Part shown: positions 24,458 to 31,253 of the stretch, in pieces
Numbering within the stretch: the stretch's first letter is position 1
How the letters are laid out: every line of letters starts with the position of its first letter
DNA from: an uncultured Clostridia bacterium
GTDB lineage: Bacteria; Bacillota; Clostridia; Christensenellales; UBA1242
Assembly: GCA_947593585.1 (NCBI GenBank)
Contig: CANQDP010000010.1
Coordinates: 1-36,034, forward strand
Length of the DNA: 36,034 nt
Reading direction: 5' to 3'
The notes under the pieces: model-generated
What the model saw: the letters and a program-made list of their open reading frames with translations, nothing else
What the model was told of the DNA's origin: nothing
The model's database searches: none
Program-made: the position numbers and the translations under genes

Positions 24458-24723
24458 ATTTTAACATTTATGTTATTGCTGTTATTAAAACTATTATTTA
24501 TGTTTACTTTGGCTCGTTCGCCCGGCGTGTCGATTTCGAGCAGTTCGTCCGCAGTGCAGCCGAAAATAACACACAACTTTTTGATTATATCTATGTTTGG
24601 CTCTCTTATTCCTTTTTCGTACCTATTATAACATGCTTGTGTTATGTTAAGTTTTAAAGCCATATCTTGTTGTGTTAAATTTAATGTTTTTCTAAAAAAT
24701 TTAAGTTGATTTTTTAAACTCAT
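24448..24723 (-). CDS. HTH (XRE/Cro-cI type) phage repressor, immunity type 1
   Basis: This DNA-binding protein of 91 residues has an N-terminal HTH (about 5-60: LTQQDMALKLNITQACYNRYEKG), a conserved middle (IDIIKKLCVIFGCTADELLEID) and an Asn-rich tail (VNINNSFNNSNNINVKIKK) that may serve oligomerisation. It is divergent from the structural genes and faces three palindromic sites, so it is the likely lysogeny repressor. I start it at ATG 24723 to match copy 2; an in-frame ATG eight codons upstream would lie within the operator. A TATAAT on the minus strand (24735-24730) is seven bases before this ATG, predicting a leaderless mRNA as for lambda cI from PRM. The HTH differs strongly from copy 2, while the C-terminal half is nearly the same. 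Confidence 0.9.
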   Translation of the reverse strand: MSLKNQLKFFRKTLNLTQQDMALKLNITQACYNRYEKGIREPNIDIIKKLCVIFGCTADELLEIDTPGERAKVNINNSFNNSNNINVKIKK

Positions 24724-24732
24724 GAAAAAATT

Positions 24733-24804
24733 ATAACACATCGGCATATTTTAGTTGACTTATATACCGCAGTGGTATATAATCTTTTTATACCATATCG
24801 GTAT
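24733..24804. promoter_or_regulatory. Immunity operators and promoters of copy 1
   Basis: The rightward promoter is TTGACT (24755-24760), 17 bases, TATAAT (24778-24783). Palindrome ATACC-N5-GGTAT lies at 24764-24778 within the promoter spacer and again at 24790-24804 around the start site. A weaker copy, ATAAC-N5-GGCAT (24733-24747), overlaps the -10 of the divergent repressor promoter. Centres are 81, 50 and 24 bases before the ATG of the first rightward gene. Three sites, with the weakest on the repressor's own promoter, is the lambda OR layout. Confidence 0.8.
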
Positions 24805-24820
24805 TAAAAGGAGTGTATGT

Positions 24821-25054
24821 ATGGACATACAAGCAATCGGCTATCTAATCAGCCTAGGATTAGACATTGTGGTGGCTCTTGTAGTATTTTTCAAGTGCAA
24901 GGGCAAAGTCGACACTACAACGATTGAGCAACTTGCTCAAAAAGCACAAGAAAAGGCAGACAAGTATTTTGCCAAGCAGTGCAAGAAACACAACCTAACG
25001 GTTGAAAAAGGAGTGGAGAGTGTCAAGACAGAAAATGAAACCAAAAACGGATAG
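24821..25054 (+). CDS. Small one-TM phage protein under operator control
   Basis: This protein of 77 residues has one membrane helix at about 5-25 (IGYLISLGLDIVVALVVFF), then a charged helical tail (TIEQLAQKAQEKADKYFAKQ). It is the first gene after the operator, with AAGGAG seven bases before ATG. I do not recognise a family. Position and topology allow a role in lysis, membrane attachment of replication or exclusion, none of which is shown. An alternative start at 24755 would read through the operators and is rejected. Confidence 0.82.
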   Translation: MDIQAIGYLISLGLDIVVALVVFFKCKGKVDTTTIEQLAQKAQEKADKYFAKQCKKHNLTVEKGVESVKTENETKNG

Positions 25055-25136
25055 GAAAGTCTTCCGTGGCACGGCAGTCAAGACTAAAGAGATTAATATT
25101 AATCCTATGCCGTTTCGAGGTGGTACGAGGTTATGA
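25035..25136 (+). CDS. Small basic DNA-binding protein of gokushovirus type
   Basis: This 33-residue protein is rich in Lys and Arg and ends in NPMPFRGGTRL. Gokushoviruses carry a similar tiny basic protein with a conserved Pro-Met-x-Arg-Gly-Gly-x-Arg-Leu type ending, thought to bind packaged ssDNA like protein J of phiX174. It overlaps the preceding gene by 20 bases in another frame, and its stop overlaps the next start (ATGA). The ribosome binding site is weak. Confidence 0.78.
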   Translation: MKPKTDRKVFRGTAVKTKEININPMPFRGGTRL

Positions 25137-25306
25137 CCTCACAACAAAAACTTAATTTTAAGTTAAAAATTATTCAAGAGTTTAAAGGTGTGAGTTTTAC
25201 CCTGGTTGAAGTTTTCGAAATTTTAGACGATTTAAAAAACGAATTTTCGAGAATTGCAGTTGAAAATGAACTCAAAAAATTAAAGTTTAAAGGAGTTAAA
25301 AAATGA
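25133..25306 (+). CDS. 57-residue phage protein of unknown function
   Basis: This short frame begins with an ATGA overlap with the basic-protein gene and ends with another ATGA overlap with the VP5-like gene, so it is probably translated by coupling. The protein is charged and largely helical (LKIIQEFKGVSFTLVEVFEILDDLKNEF as two pieces), with no Cys and no membrane segment. It resembles a small HTH or coiled-coil protein only in a general way. Confidence 0.68.
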   Translation: MTSQQKLNFKLKIIQEFKGVSFTLVEVFEILDDLKNEFSRIAVENELKKLKFKGVKK

Positions 25307-25551
25307 AATTAAAAATTTATTGTATTAAAGATGCTAAGGTTGGTGAGTTTGAGTCACCATTTTATATGAAAAACCATGCCACTGCTATTCGTGCATGCGT
25401 GGATGCAGTGGAGCAGAATAAGATGCCTTATGCTGCAGATAAAGAATTGTTTTGCTTAGGTGAGTTTGACACAGAAACCGGTTTAATAACATCAAATGTC
25501 GATTTTGTTTATAACTTAGTTGACGCGATTAAAGGTGGTGCAAATGCCTAA
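25303..25551 (+). CDS. VP5-like nonstructural protein
   Basis: This protein of 82 residues matches the gokushovirus VP5/nonstructural protein pattern: an N-terminal beta strand (MKLKIYCIKDAKVGEFESPF), a helix with ATAIRACVDAV, and ELFCLGEFDTETGLI. Members are thought to bind ssDNA or control the switch in replication. It overlaps both neighbours by a few bases. Confidence 0.85.
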   Translation: MKLKIYCIKDAKVGEFESPFYMKNHATAIRACVDAVEQNKMPYAADKELFCLGEFDTETGLITSNVDFVYNLVDAIKGGANA

Positions 25552-26080
25552 GTTTTTTACAGCGTATGAGACGCGCGGAACTCGACCAAGCCCGGCCGGA
25601 GACGGTTTCGAGCTCACCTTCGAGTATAAGATAGGCAAGAACGGTGTGAAAGAGTTGGTCCAGACTGGCAAAACGAATTTGTATGATAAAATTCAGGCTA
25701 GTGCTCCACAGTGTGAGGTTTATTCAATTCTTGAGCGTTATGACAATGGAGATTATTCCGTTTTACAAAAAGCCAAAGGTCAGTTTGGAGATTTTACACA
25801 ATTTCCAACAACACTTGCAGAACGTCAACAACAACTTATTGACGCTGAGCGCATGTTTGGAGAGTTGCCACTAGCAGTGCGCCGTGAGTTTGGCGGAGAT
25901 TTTAACCGTTTTCTTGCTTCCTTTGAAGACGGCTCTTATAAAGACATTTTTAAGAAGTATGTTAAGGAAGAGCCTGCAGTTCAAGAAACTGCTAAGCCTA
26001 GTGTAGTTGAGCCACAAACTACTCAACAGAGTGCTCAACAACCTAATTTTAATCCATTGCAACAAGGAGGTAGTAACTAA
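25544..26080 (+). CDS. VP3-like internal scaffolding protein
   Basis: This protein of 178 residues is the expected internal scaffold for procapsid assembly. It shows DAERMFGELPLAVRREFGG at about 114-132, the segment most conserved in gokushovirus VP3, and a Gln/Pro-rich C-terminal tail. The start at 25544 (MPKFF) matches the family; an upstream GTG at 25520 is less likely. It overlaps VP5 by eight bases, and VP1 begins at its last base. Confidence 0.88.
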   Translation: MPKFFTAYETRGTRPSPAGDGFELTFEYKIGKNGVKELVQTGKTNLYDKIQASAPQCEVYSILERYDNGDYSVLQKAKGQFGDFTQFPTTLAERQQQLIDAERMFGELPLAVRREFGGDFNRFLASFEDGSYKDIFKKYVKEEPAVQETAKPSVVEPQTTQQSAQQPNFNPLQQGGSN

Positions 26081-27750
26081 TGAATAGAAATGTTGAAAGT
26101 CATTTTGCTTTAAATCCTACATGGCTAGACATGCCTCGTTCTAAGTTTGACATGTCTCATGGCCTTAAGACCACATTTAATGCCGGTTTGCTTATTCCCC
26201 TGGGTGAGCCGCTTGAATGTTTGCCTGGTGATACTTATCAGTTAGGTGTTGGCATGGCATGTCGTATGCAACCATTAGTGCACCCACCAATGGATAACAT
26301 GTACTTAGACACATATTGGTTTGCCGTTCCTTTGCGTTTGCTTTGGGACCATTTCCCTGAATTTATGGGCGAGAATAAGACAAGCAAGTGGACGCAGAAA
26401 ACTGAGTATGAAGTGCCGGTTACTAAAGCACCTGCCGGTGGTTGGTTGCAAGGCACTATTGCTGATTATTTTACAGTGCCTACAAAAGTTGCTAATCTCG
26501 AAGTTACAAGTCTCGCATTTAGAGCATATTGCTTAATCTGGAACGAATGGTTTAGAGACCAAAACTTGCAGGACCCGGCAGATTTCTTGACCGATGACTC
26601 ACTTGTCAATGGCTCTAACGGTGCGACTTATCAATCTGACGCTATTAAAGGTGGAAAGCCTTTGCCTGTTGCAAAATATCATGATTATTTCACATCTGCG
26701 TTGCCAGAGCCTCAAAAAGGCCCCGATGTTCTATTGCCACTAGGAGATATTGCTCCGGTTATTGGAAATGGAAATGGTTTAGGACTTGTTAATGGTTCAT
26801 CTTCCGTAGTCAAATCTTTGTCCGTTAATTGGACGGATGGAAAGAATGCTACGACTGTATATAAATCAACTGGTAAGTTAGGTTCTTCTTTAAAGGTTGA
26901 TATTGACAATACTTATGACACACCTATTGGTGTAACTACCGACCCTGATAAATCTGGTATTGTTGCGGATTTGAGTTCAGCCACTGCAGCGACTATCAAT
27001 CAGTTGCGATTGGCTTATCAGACACAGCGCTTATATGAGCGTGATGCCCGTGGTGGTACTCGTTACACTGAACTCATTAAATCACACTTTGGTGTAACTT
27101 CTCCTGACTCAAGGCTTCAGCGTCCTGAATATTTAGGTGGTAAGCGCATGCCTATTAATATTAATGAAGTTGTTCAAACATCCGCTACAAATGAGGTTTC
27201 TCAGCAAGGTAATGTTGCAGGCTATTCACTCACTAACGATAAGAGCGAGTCAGTTTTCGTTAAATCATTCACCGAGCATTGTCTTGTTATTGGCTTGGCA
27301 TGTGTTAGATATGACCACACTTATCAACAAGGTTTGTCCCGTCAGTTCTCCAGGCGCCGTCGTTTCGATTATTACTGGCCGGCTCTTGCCAACATTGGCG
27401 AAGTTGCTATTAAGAATAAAGAGATTTATGCTCAAGGTGCTTCTGTTGATGATGAAGCTTTTGGTTTCCAAGAAGCCTGGGCAGATTATAGATATCGCAA
27501 TTCTCGTGTAACCGGTCAATTCAGGTCGAATGCAACTGGTACTTTAGATAGTTGGCATTTTGCTGATGAATATTCAAGTTTGCCACATCTTGGCAGTGAT
27601 TGGCTTAAAGAGAATAAGGATAATATAGATCGTGTTTTATCTGTTACAAGTGAAACTGCTGATCAATTTATGGCAGATTTCTATTTTAAGATTACAGCAA
27701 CCCGTCCAATGCCTACTTATAGTATTCCAGGTTTCACTGACCACAATTAG
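26080..27750 (+). CDS. Major capsid protein VP1
   Basis: This protein of 556 residues is the Microviridae F-type capsid protein in its gokushovirus form. The N-terminus (HFALNPTWLDMPRSKFD) and the segment FNAGLLIPLGEPLECLPGDT are typical. A long Gly/Asn/Ser/Thr-rich insertion at about 205-305 fits the gokushovirus loop that forms three-fold spikes. The conserved RLAYQTQRLYERDARGGTRY and SPDSRLQRPEYLGG segments follow. The ribosome binding site AAGGAGG sits inside the end of VP3. This gene gives the family call for the whole element. Confidence 0.96.
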   Translation: MNRNVESHFALNPTWLDMPRSKFDMSHGLKTTFNAGLLIPLGEPLECLPGDTYQLGVGMACRMQPLVHPPMDNMYLDTYWFAVPLRLLWDHFPEFMGENKTSKWTQKTEYEVPVTKAPAGGWLQGTIADYFTVPTKVANLEVTSLAFRAYCLIWNEWFRDQNLQDPADFLTDDSLVNGSNGATYQSDAIKGGKPLPVAKYHDYFTSALPEPQKGPDVLLPLGDIAPVIGNGNGLGLVNGSSSVVKSLSVNWTDGKNATTVYKSTGKLGSSLKVDIDNTYDTPIGVTTDPDKSGIVADLSSATAATINQLRLAYQTQRLYERDARGGTRYTELIKSHFGVTSPDSRLQRPEYLGGKRMPININEVVQTSATNEVSQQGNVAGYSLTNDKSESVFVKSFTEHCLVIGLACVRYDHTYQQGLSRQFSRRRRFDYYWPALANIGEVAIKNKEIYAQGASVDDEAFGFQEAWADYRYRNSRVTGQFRSNATGTLDSWHFADEYSSLPHLGSDWLKENKDNIDRVLSVTSETADQFMADFYFKITATRPMPTYSIPGFTDHN

Positions 27751-27758
27751 GAGTTAGT

Positions 27759-28163
27759 ATGAGCCTTTGGGATAAATTAGGTAATTTTGGCAATGAATTA
27801 GCGAAGGGTTTTACTTGGACATTTGATAAAATTGGTCGAGGTATTGGCAATTTTGTAAATAAAGCAACCGGTGCTACCGCAAAAATGGAATGGGAAAAGC
27901 AGATGTCAGATACTGCACACCAGCGTGAAGTTGCAGACTTGCAGGCTGCCGGACTTAACCCGGTTTTGTCTGCAGGTGGAAGTGGAGCAAGTACGCCTAG
28001 TGCACCTTCTGGAACAGGCGATCCTATTGGTGCGATTTTTGAACTTGTAGGAACTGCGGCTAAAGTCATGAACTCTTCTGCCAGTTTAATTAATGCCACT
28101 ACAAATCGGCAATTAGCGGTTAGTGGTTACAAGTCTTTTAGAAAATATGGCCCCCGCTCCTAG
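27759..28163 (+). CDS. DNA pilot protein VP2, short form
   Basis: This protein of 134 residues is the minor capsid/pilot protein that helps DNA entry. The diagnostic segment WEKQMSDTAHQREVADLQ, then AAGLNPVLSAGGSGAST, is at about 45-80. The N-terminus is Gly-rich and amphipathic. Most gokushovirus VP2 proteins are longer (about 200 residues or more), so the C-terminal half is missing or highly reduced. The stop codon lies inside a perfect hairpin (28153-28167). Both prophage copies have the same end, so it is not a random break in one copy. Confidence 0.9.
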   Translation: MSLWDKLGNFGNELAKGFTWTFDKIGRGIGNFVNKATGATAKMEWEKQMSDTAHQREVADLQAAGLNPVLSAGGSGASTPSAPSGTGDPIGAIFELVGTAAKVMNSSASLINATTNRQLAVSGYKSFRKYGPRS

Positions 28164-28429
28164 CGGGTGCGCTATCGGGCGCATATCCCGATGCCTATCC
28201 GTATGTTAGCTTAAGATTTGTTATAGTTTGATTATAGCTTAAGCTTATCGGAGTAGGACAGAATGCGAGCTTTGCCCACCCATTGTTTGAGCGAGAGCGA
28301 GTTCAAAAAAACCTTTAAATTGAGCGTAGCGAAATTGTCGGCACAATTACCTTTCTTGATGTAATTGTGCCAGGTGACACAATTTTGACAAAAATTGTGA
28401 AAAAAAATAAAAAAATTGGAGTTTAATAC
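28164..28429 (+). other. Structured VP2-VP4 intergenic region
   Basis: This is the longest non-coding stretch of the phage. Hairpins: CCCGCT/AGCGGG (28153-28167, over the VP2 stop), ATCGGG/CCCGAT (28174-28192), AGCTTAAG with CTTAAGCT further on, a perfect 11-bp stem GGCACAATTAC/GTAATTGTGCC (28340-28371), and a 9-bp stem CACAATTTT/AAAATTGTG with loop GACA (28378-28399). It ends with an A-rich tract and the VP4 binding site. A role in ssDNA replication or packaging is likely but not shown. Confidence 0.7.
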
Positions 28430-29527
28430 ATGGCATGTTATCATCCGTTGAGAGCATTTGACACAGGTCTATTAACTGATAATCTTAAACCAAAGTATAA
28501 AATATGTGGTCCAGATGTTGAACGCATACATGCGCCACATACATTTGTACGAAATGGTGAGATATGTAAGAGTAGCAAAGAGGTGTGGCAAGATGTTTGG
28601 ATAACCGACTGGATCCCAGTACCATGCGGCCAGTGCATAGGTTGCCGATTAGATTATTCTCGCACCTGGGCTGATAGGTGTATTCTCGAAGCTATGCAAT
28701 ACGAGAACAATGCTTTTATAACTTTAACTTATGACCCGGAGCACTTGCCAAAGGCTAGAGTAGTAACCGACGTTAACACTGGCGAAGTGTTTGAGTGGCC
28801 GTCTATAGATTTAGACGAGATTTCAAATTTTATGAAAGATTTGCGTAGATTTTACGAATATCATTATAACTTTAAAGGTATCCGCTTTTATGGTTGTGGT
28901 GAATATGGAGAAGAGAGTGGACGTCCTCATTATCACATATTGGTATTCAACTTGCCCGTGCCTGACAAGGTTTATTGGTTTACCAACCACGAGCATGAGA
29001 ATATATATATCTCTGACTCAATTTCAAAGATATGGGGTAAAGGCATTGTTACGATAGGTGACGTTACCTGGAACTCTGCCGCATATGTTGCTCGTTATGT
29101 AGTTAAAAAGCAAAAGGGCACTACCAAAGGCTTAGTTGAGTTGCCTGGCAAACGCTTAGTGACAGGTTTAGTTGTTGAAAAGCCACGTATGTCTATAAAG
29201 CCTGGCATTGCTTACAAATATTATGACGAGCACAAAAACCAATTTTACGAAAATGATGAGATAGTTATCTCTGTTCGTGGCAAGGCACGCACAATAAAGC
29301 CCCCACGCTATTTTGATAAACTTTACGATATTGATTGTTATAATTCTAACAATCCATTTCGTATGGACGAGATAAAGGCCAAGAGGGCAGAGAGTGCTAA
29401 ACTATCCATGAAGCAACAACTTGAGAGAACTAGTTTAGACTACAACGACTATCTTGGAGTTAAAGAGCGCAACAAAATTGCCCAGGTATCCGCCTTGAAG
29501 AGAGGCATGCGCTTTGTGGATAACTAA
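28430..29527 (+). CDS. VP4 rolling-circle replication initiator (HUH endonuclease)
   Basis: This protein of 365 residues nicks the double-stranded replicative form to start rolling-circle synthesis. Motif 1 is FITLTYDPEHLP (96-107), the metal-binding HUH motif is RPHYHILVF (His167, His169), and the nuclease motif AAYVARYVVKK has Tyr219 and Tyr223. A Cys cluster PCGQCIGC (66-72) is typical of gokushovirus VP4. The last codons and stop lie within the att repeat, so integration regenerates an intact gene end. A GGAG site precedes the ATG. Confidence 0.95.
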   Translation: MACYHPLRAFDTGLLTDNLKPKYKICGPDVERIHAPHTFVRNGEICKSSKEVWQDVWITDWIPVPCGQCIGCRLDYSRTWADRCILEAMQYENNAFITLTYDPEHLPKARVVTDVNTGEVFEWPSIDLDEISNFMKDLRRFYEYHYNFKGIRFYGCGEYGEESGRPHYHILVFNLPVPDKVYWFTNHEHENIYISDSISKIWGKGIVTIGDVTWNSAAYVARYVVKKQKGTTKGLVELPGKRLVTGLVVEKPRMSIKPGIAYKYYDEHKNQFYENDEIVISVRGKARTIKPPRYFDKLYDIDCYNSNNPFRMDEIKAKRAESAKLSMKQQLERTSLDYNDYLGVKERNKIAQVSALKRGMRFVDN

Positions 29528-29573
29528 AGGGTAGTGCACAGAGTTTTACATATATCTTTGCGCAAAAGCCTTC
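29515..29573 (+). repeat. Central attachment repeat at the prophage junction
   Basis: Identical to the 59-bp repeats at both outer ends. It separates the two tandem genomes and would let either be excised singly by site-specific or homologous recombination. Confidence 0.88.
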
Positions 29574-29603
29574 ATTTTTGACATAGTTAAAAGACAAATA
29601 AAA

Positions 29604-29630
29604 AATAGGGCAGTTGTGCCTTATTTTTTT
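29604..29630 (+). terminator. Phage terminator at the left end of copy 2
   Basis: AATAGGGCA/TGCCTTATT with loop GTTG and a T run. Compared with copy 1, bases on both sides of the stem have changed together, so pairing is conserved. It ends the VP4-side transcript of copy 1 after it crosses the junction. Confidence 0.82.
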
Positions 29631-29896
29631 ATTTTAACGTTTATGTTGTTGCTATTGTTAAAGCTGTTATTTATGTTGACTTTTGCTCTTTCGCCTGGCG
29701 TATCGATTTCGAGTAGTTCGTCCGCAGTGCAGTTGAAAATAACACACAACTTTTTGATTATGTCTATGCCTGGTTCGTGTTTTCCCGTTTCATAATGTGC
29801 GTATGTTCTTTGAGATATGCATAGAGTGTTTGCTATTTGTTGTTGTGTCATTCCCGCTACTTTTCTATAGAATTTTAGCTGGTTTTTTAAGCTCAT
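29621..29896 (-). CDS. HTH (XRE/Cro-cI type) phage repressor, immunity type 2
   Basis: This homologue of 91 residues has a clearly different HTH (MTQQQIANTLCISQRTYAHYETG). From IDIIKKLCVIF to the end it differs from the copy 1 protein at one residue (Asn for Gly). The DNA of that shared half has many silent changes, so the protein there is under strong constraint. TAAAAT on the minus strand (29908-29903) lies seven bases before ATG, again predicting a leaderless mRNA. Different recognition residues and different palindromes upstream predict that it does not recognise the operators of copy 1. Confidence 0.9.
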   Translation of the reverse strand: MSLKNQLKFYRKVAGMTQQQIANTLCISQRTYAHYETGKHEPGIDIIKKLCVIFNCTADELLEIDTPGERAKVNINNSFNNSNNINVKIKK

Positions 29897-29913
29897 AAAT
29901 AAATTTTAACATA

Positions 29914-29977
29914 AGAACTAAAAATTCTTGACTTTTAGAATTTATTAGTCTAAAATTTTATTAGAACTTATAGTTCT
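29914..29977. promoter_or_regulatory. Immunity operators and promoters of copy 2
   Basis: The rightward promoter is TTGACT (29928-29933), 17 bases, TAAAAT (29951-29956). AGAACT-N3-AGTTCT lies at 29963-29977. A one-mismatch copy, AGAACT-N3-AATTCT (29914-29928), is upstream, and a degenerate copy (29937-29951) sits in the promoter spacer. Centres are 73, 50 and 24 bases before the ATG; the last two distances equal those in copy 1 although the sequences differ. Confidence 0.78.
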
Positions 29978-29993
29978 TAAAAGGAGTGTGTGC

Positions 29994-30227
29994 ATGGACA
30001 TACAAGCGATTGGCTATCTAATCAGCCTAGGATTAGACATTGTGGTGGCTCTTGTAGTATTTTTCAAGTGCAAGGGCAAAGTCGACACTACAACGATTGA
30101 GCAACTTGCTCAAAAAGCACAAGAAAAGGCAGACAAGTATTTTGCCAAGCAGTGCAAGAAACACAACCTAACGGTTGAAAAAGGAGTGGAGAGTGTCAAG
30201 ACAGAAAATGAAACCAAAAACGGATAG
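29994..30227 (+). CDS. Small one-TM phage protein, copy 2
   Basis: Same 77-residue protein as in copy 1. Two silent differences near the 5' end are the last before the copies become identical, so the mosaic boundary falls at about codon 6. AAGGAG precedes the ATG; the GTG at 29988 is too close to that site to be the start. Confidence 0.82.
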   Translation: MDIQAIGYLISLGLDIVVALVVFFKCKGKVDTTTIEQLAQKAQEKADKYFAKQCKKHNLTVEKGVESVKTENETKNG

Positions 30228-30309
30228 GAAAGTCTTCCGTGGCACGGCAGTCAAGACTAAAGAGATTAATATTAATCCTATGCCGTTTCGAGGTGGTACG
30301 AGGTTATGA
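30208..30309 (+). CDS. Small basic DNA-binding protein, copy 2
   Basis: Identical 33-residue protein to copy 1, ending NPMPFRGGTRL. It is probably a J-like ssDNA-binding structural protein, with the same overlaps with both neighbours. Confidence 0.78.
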   Translation: MKPKTDRKVFRGTAVKTKEININPMPFRGGTRL

Positions 30310-30479
30310 CCTCACAACAAAAACTTAATTTTAAGTTAAAAATTATTCAAGAGTTTAAAGGTGTGAGTTTTACCCTGGTTGAAGTTTTCGAAATTTTAGA
30401 CGATTTAAAAAACGAATTTTCGAGAATTGCAGTTGAAAATGAACTCAAAAAATTAAAGTTTAAAGGAGTTAAAAAATGA
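30306..30479 (+). CDS. 57-residue phage protein, copy 2
   Basis: Identical to the copy 1 frame, with ATGA overlaps at both ends. Function unknown. Being identical, the copies give no test of selection on this frame. Confidence 0.68.
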   Translation: MTSQQKLNFKLKIIQEFKGVSFTLVEVFEILDDLKNEFSRIAVENELKKLKFKGVKK

Positions 30480-30724
30480 AATTAAAAATTTATTGTATTA
30501 AAGATGCTAAGGTTGGTGAGTTTGAGTCACCATTTTATATGAAAAACCATGCCACTGCTATTCGTGCATGCGTGGATGCAGTGGAGCAGAATAAGATGCC
30601 TTATGCTGCAGATAAAGAATTGTTTTGCTTAGGTGAGTTTGACACAGAAACCGGTTTAATAACATCAAATGTCGATTTTGTTTATAACTTAGTTGACGCG
30701 ATTAAAGGTGGTGCAAATGCCTAA
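30476..30724 (+). CDS. VP5-like nonstructural protein, copy 2
   Basis: Identical 82-residue protein to copy 1; gokushovirus nonstructural protein with LGEFDTETGLI. Confidence 0.85.
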   Translation: MKLKIYCIKDAKVGEFESPFYMKNHATAIRACVDAVEQNKMPYAADKELFCLGEFDTETGLITSNVDFVYNLVDAIKGGANA

Positions 30725-31253
30725 GTTTTTTACAGCGTATGAGACGCGCGGAACTCGACCAAGCCCGGCCGGAGACGGTTTCGAGCTCACCTTCGAGTAT
30801 AAGATAGGCAAGAACGGTGTGAAAGAGTTGGTCCAGACTGGCAAAACGAATTTGTATGATAAAATTCAGGCTAGTGCTCCACAGTGTGAGGTTTATTCAA
30901 TTCTTGAGCGTTATGACAATGGAGATTATTCCGTTTTACAAAAAGCCAAAGGTCAGTTTGGAGATTTTACACAATTTCCAACAACACTTGCAGAACGTCA
31001 ACAACAACTTATTGACGCTGAGCGCATGTTTGGAGAGTTGCCACTAGCAGTGCGCCGTGAGTTTGGCGGAGATTTTAACCGTTTTCTTGCTTCCTTTGAA
31101 GACGGCTCTTATAAAGACATTTTTAAGAAGTATGTTAAGGAAGAGCCTGCAGTTCAAGAAACTGCTAAGCCTAGTGTAGTTGAGCCACAAACTACTCAAC
31201 AGAGTGCTCAACAACCTAATTTTAATCCATTGCAACAAGGAGGTAGTAACTAA
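30717..31253 (+). CDS. VP3-like internal scaffolding protein, copy 2
   Basis: Identical to the copy 1 protein of 178 residues. The start at MPKFF overlaps the VP5 gene by eight bases; the stop overlaps the VP1 start. Confidence 0.88.
   Translation: MPKFFTAYETRGTRPSPAGDGFELTFEYKIGKNGVKELVQTGKTNLYDKIQASAPQCEVYSILERYDNGDYSVLQKAKGQFGDFTQFPTTLAERQQQLIDAERMFGELPLAVRREFGGDFNRFLASFEDGSYKDIFKKYVKEEPAVQETAKPSVVEPQTTQQSAQQPNFNPLQQGGSN

Larger units (their letters stand above)
24344..29573 (+). mobile_element. Gokushovirus-like (Microviridae) prophage, copy 1
   Basis: A complete integrated single-stranded-DNA phage genome with a unit length of 5171 bp, bounded by 59-bp direct repeats. It encodes a repressor on the minus strand and eight plus-strand genes ending in VP1 capsid, VP2 pilot and VP4 replication protein. 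There is no integrase, lysis or portal gene. Known integrated microviruses use the host XerC/XerD recombinases at dif-like sites; I infer the same here. The frames are intact, so the element could be inducible. Confidence 0.93.

Noticed and set aside
24407..24631. Plus-strand frame of 74 residues opposite the repressor
   Set aside because: It is antisense to the repressor and has no equivalent in the second copy.
24755..24820. Upstream extension of the first phage gene (start MTYIPQWYIIF)
   Set aside because: It reads through the promoter and operators, is absent from copy 2, and the ATG at 24821 has a good AAGGAG site.
28263..28364. 33-codon frame in the VP2-VP4 gap
   Set aside because: No ribosome binding site, it runs through the 11-bp hairpin, and the product has no phage-like features.
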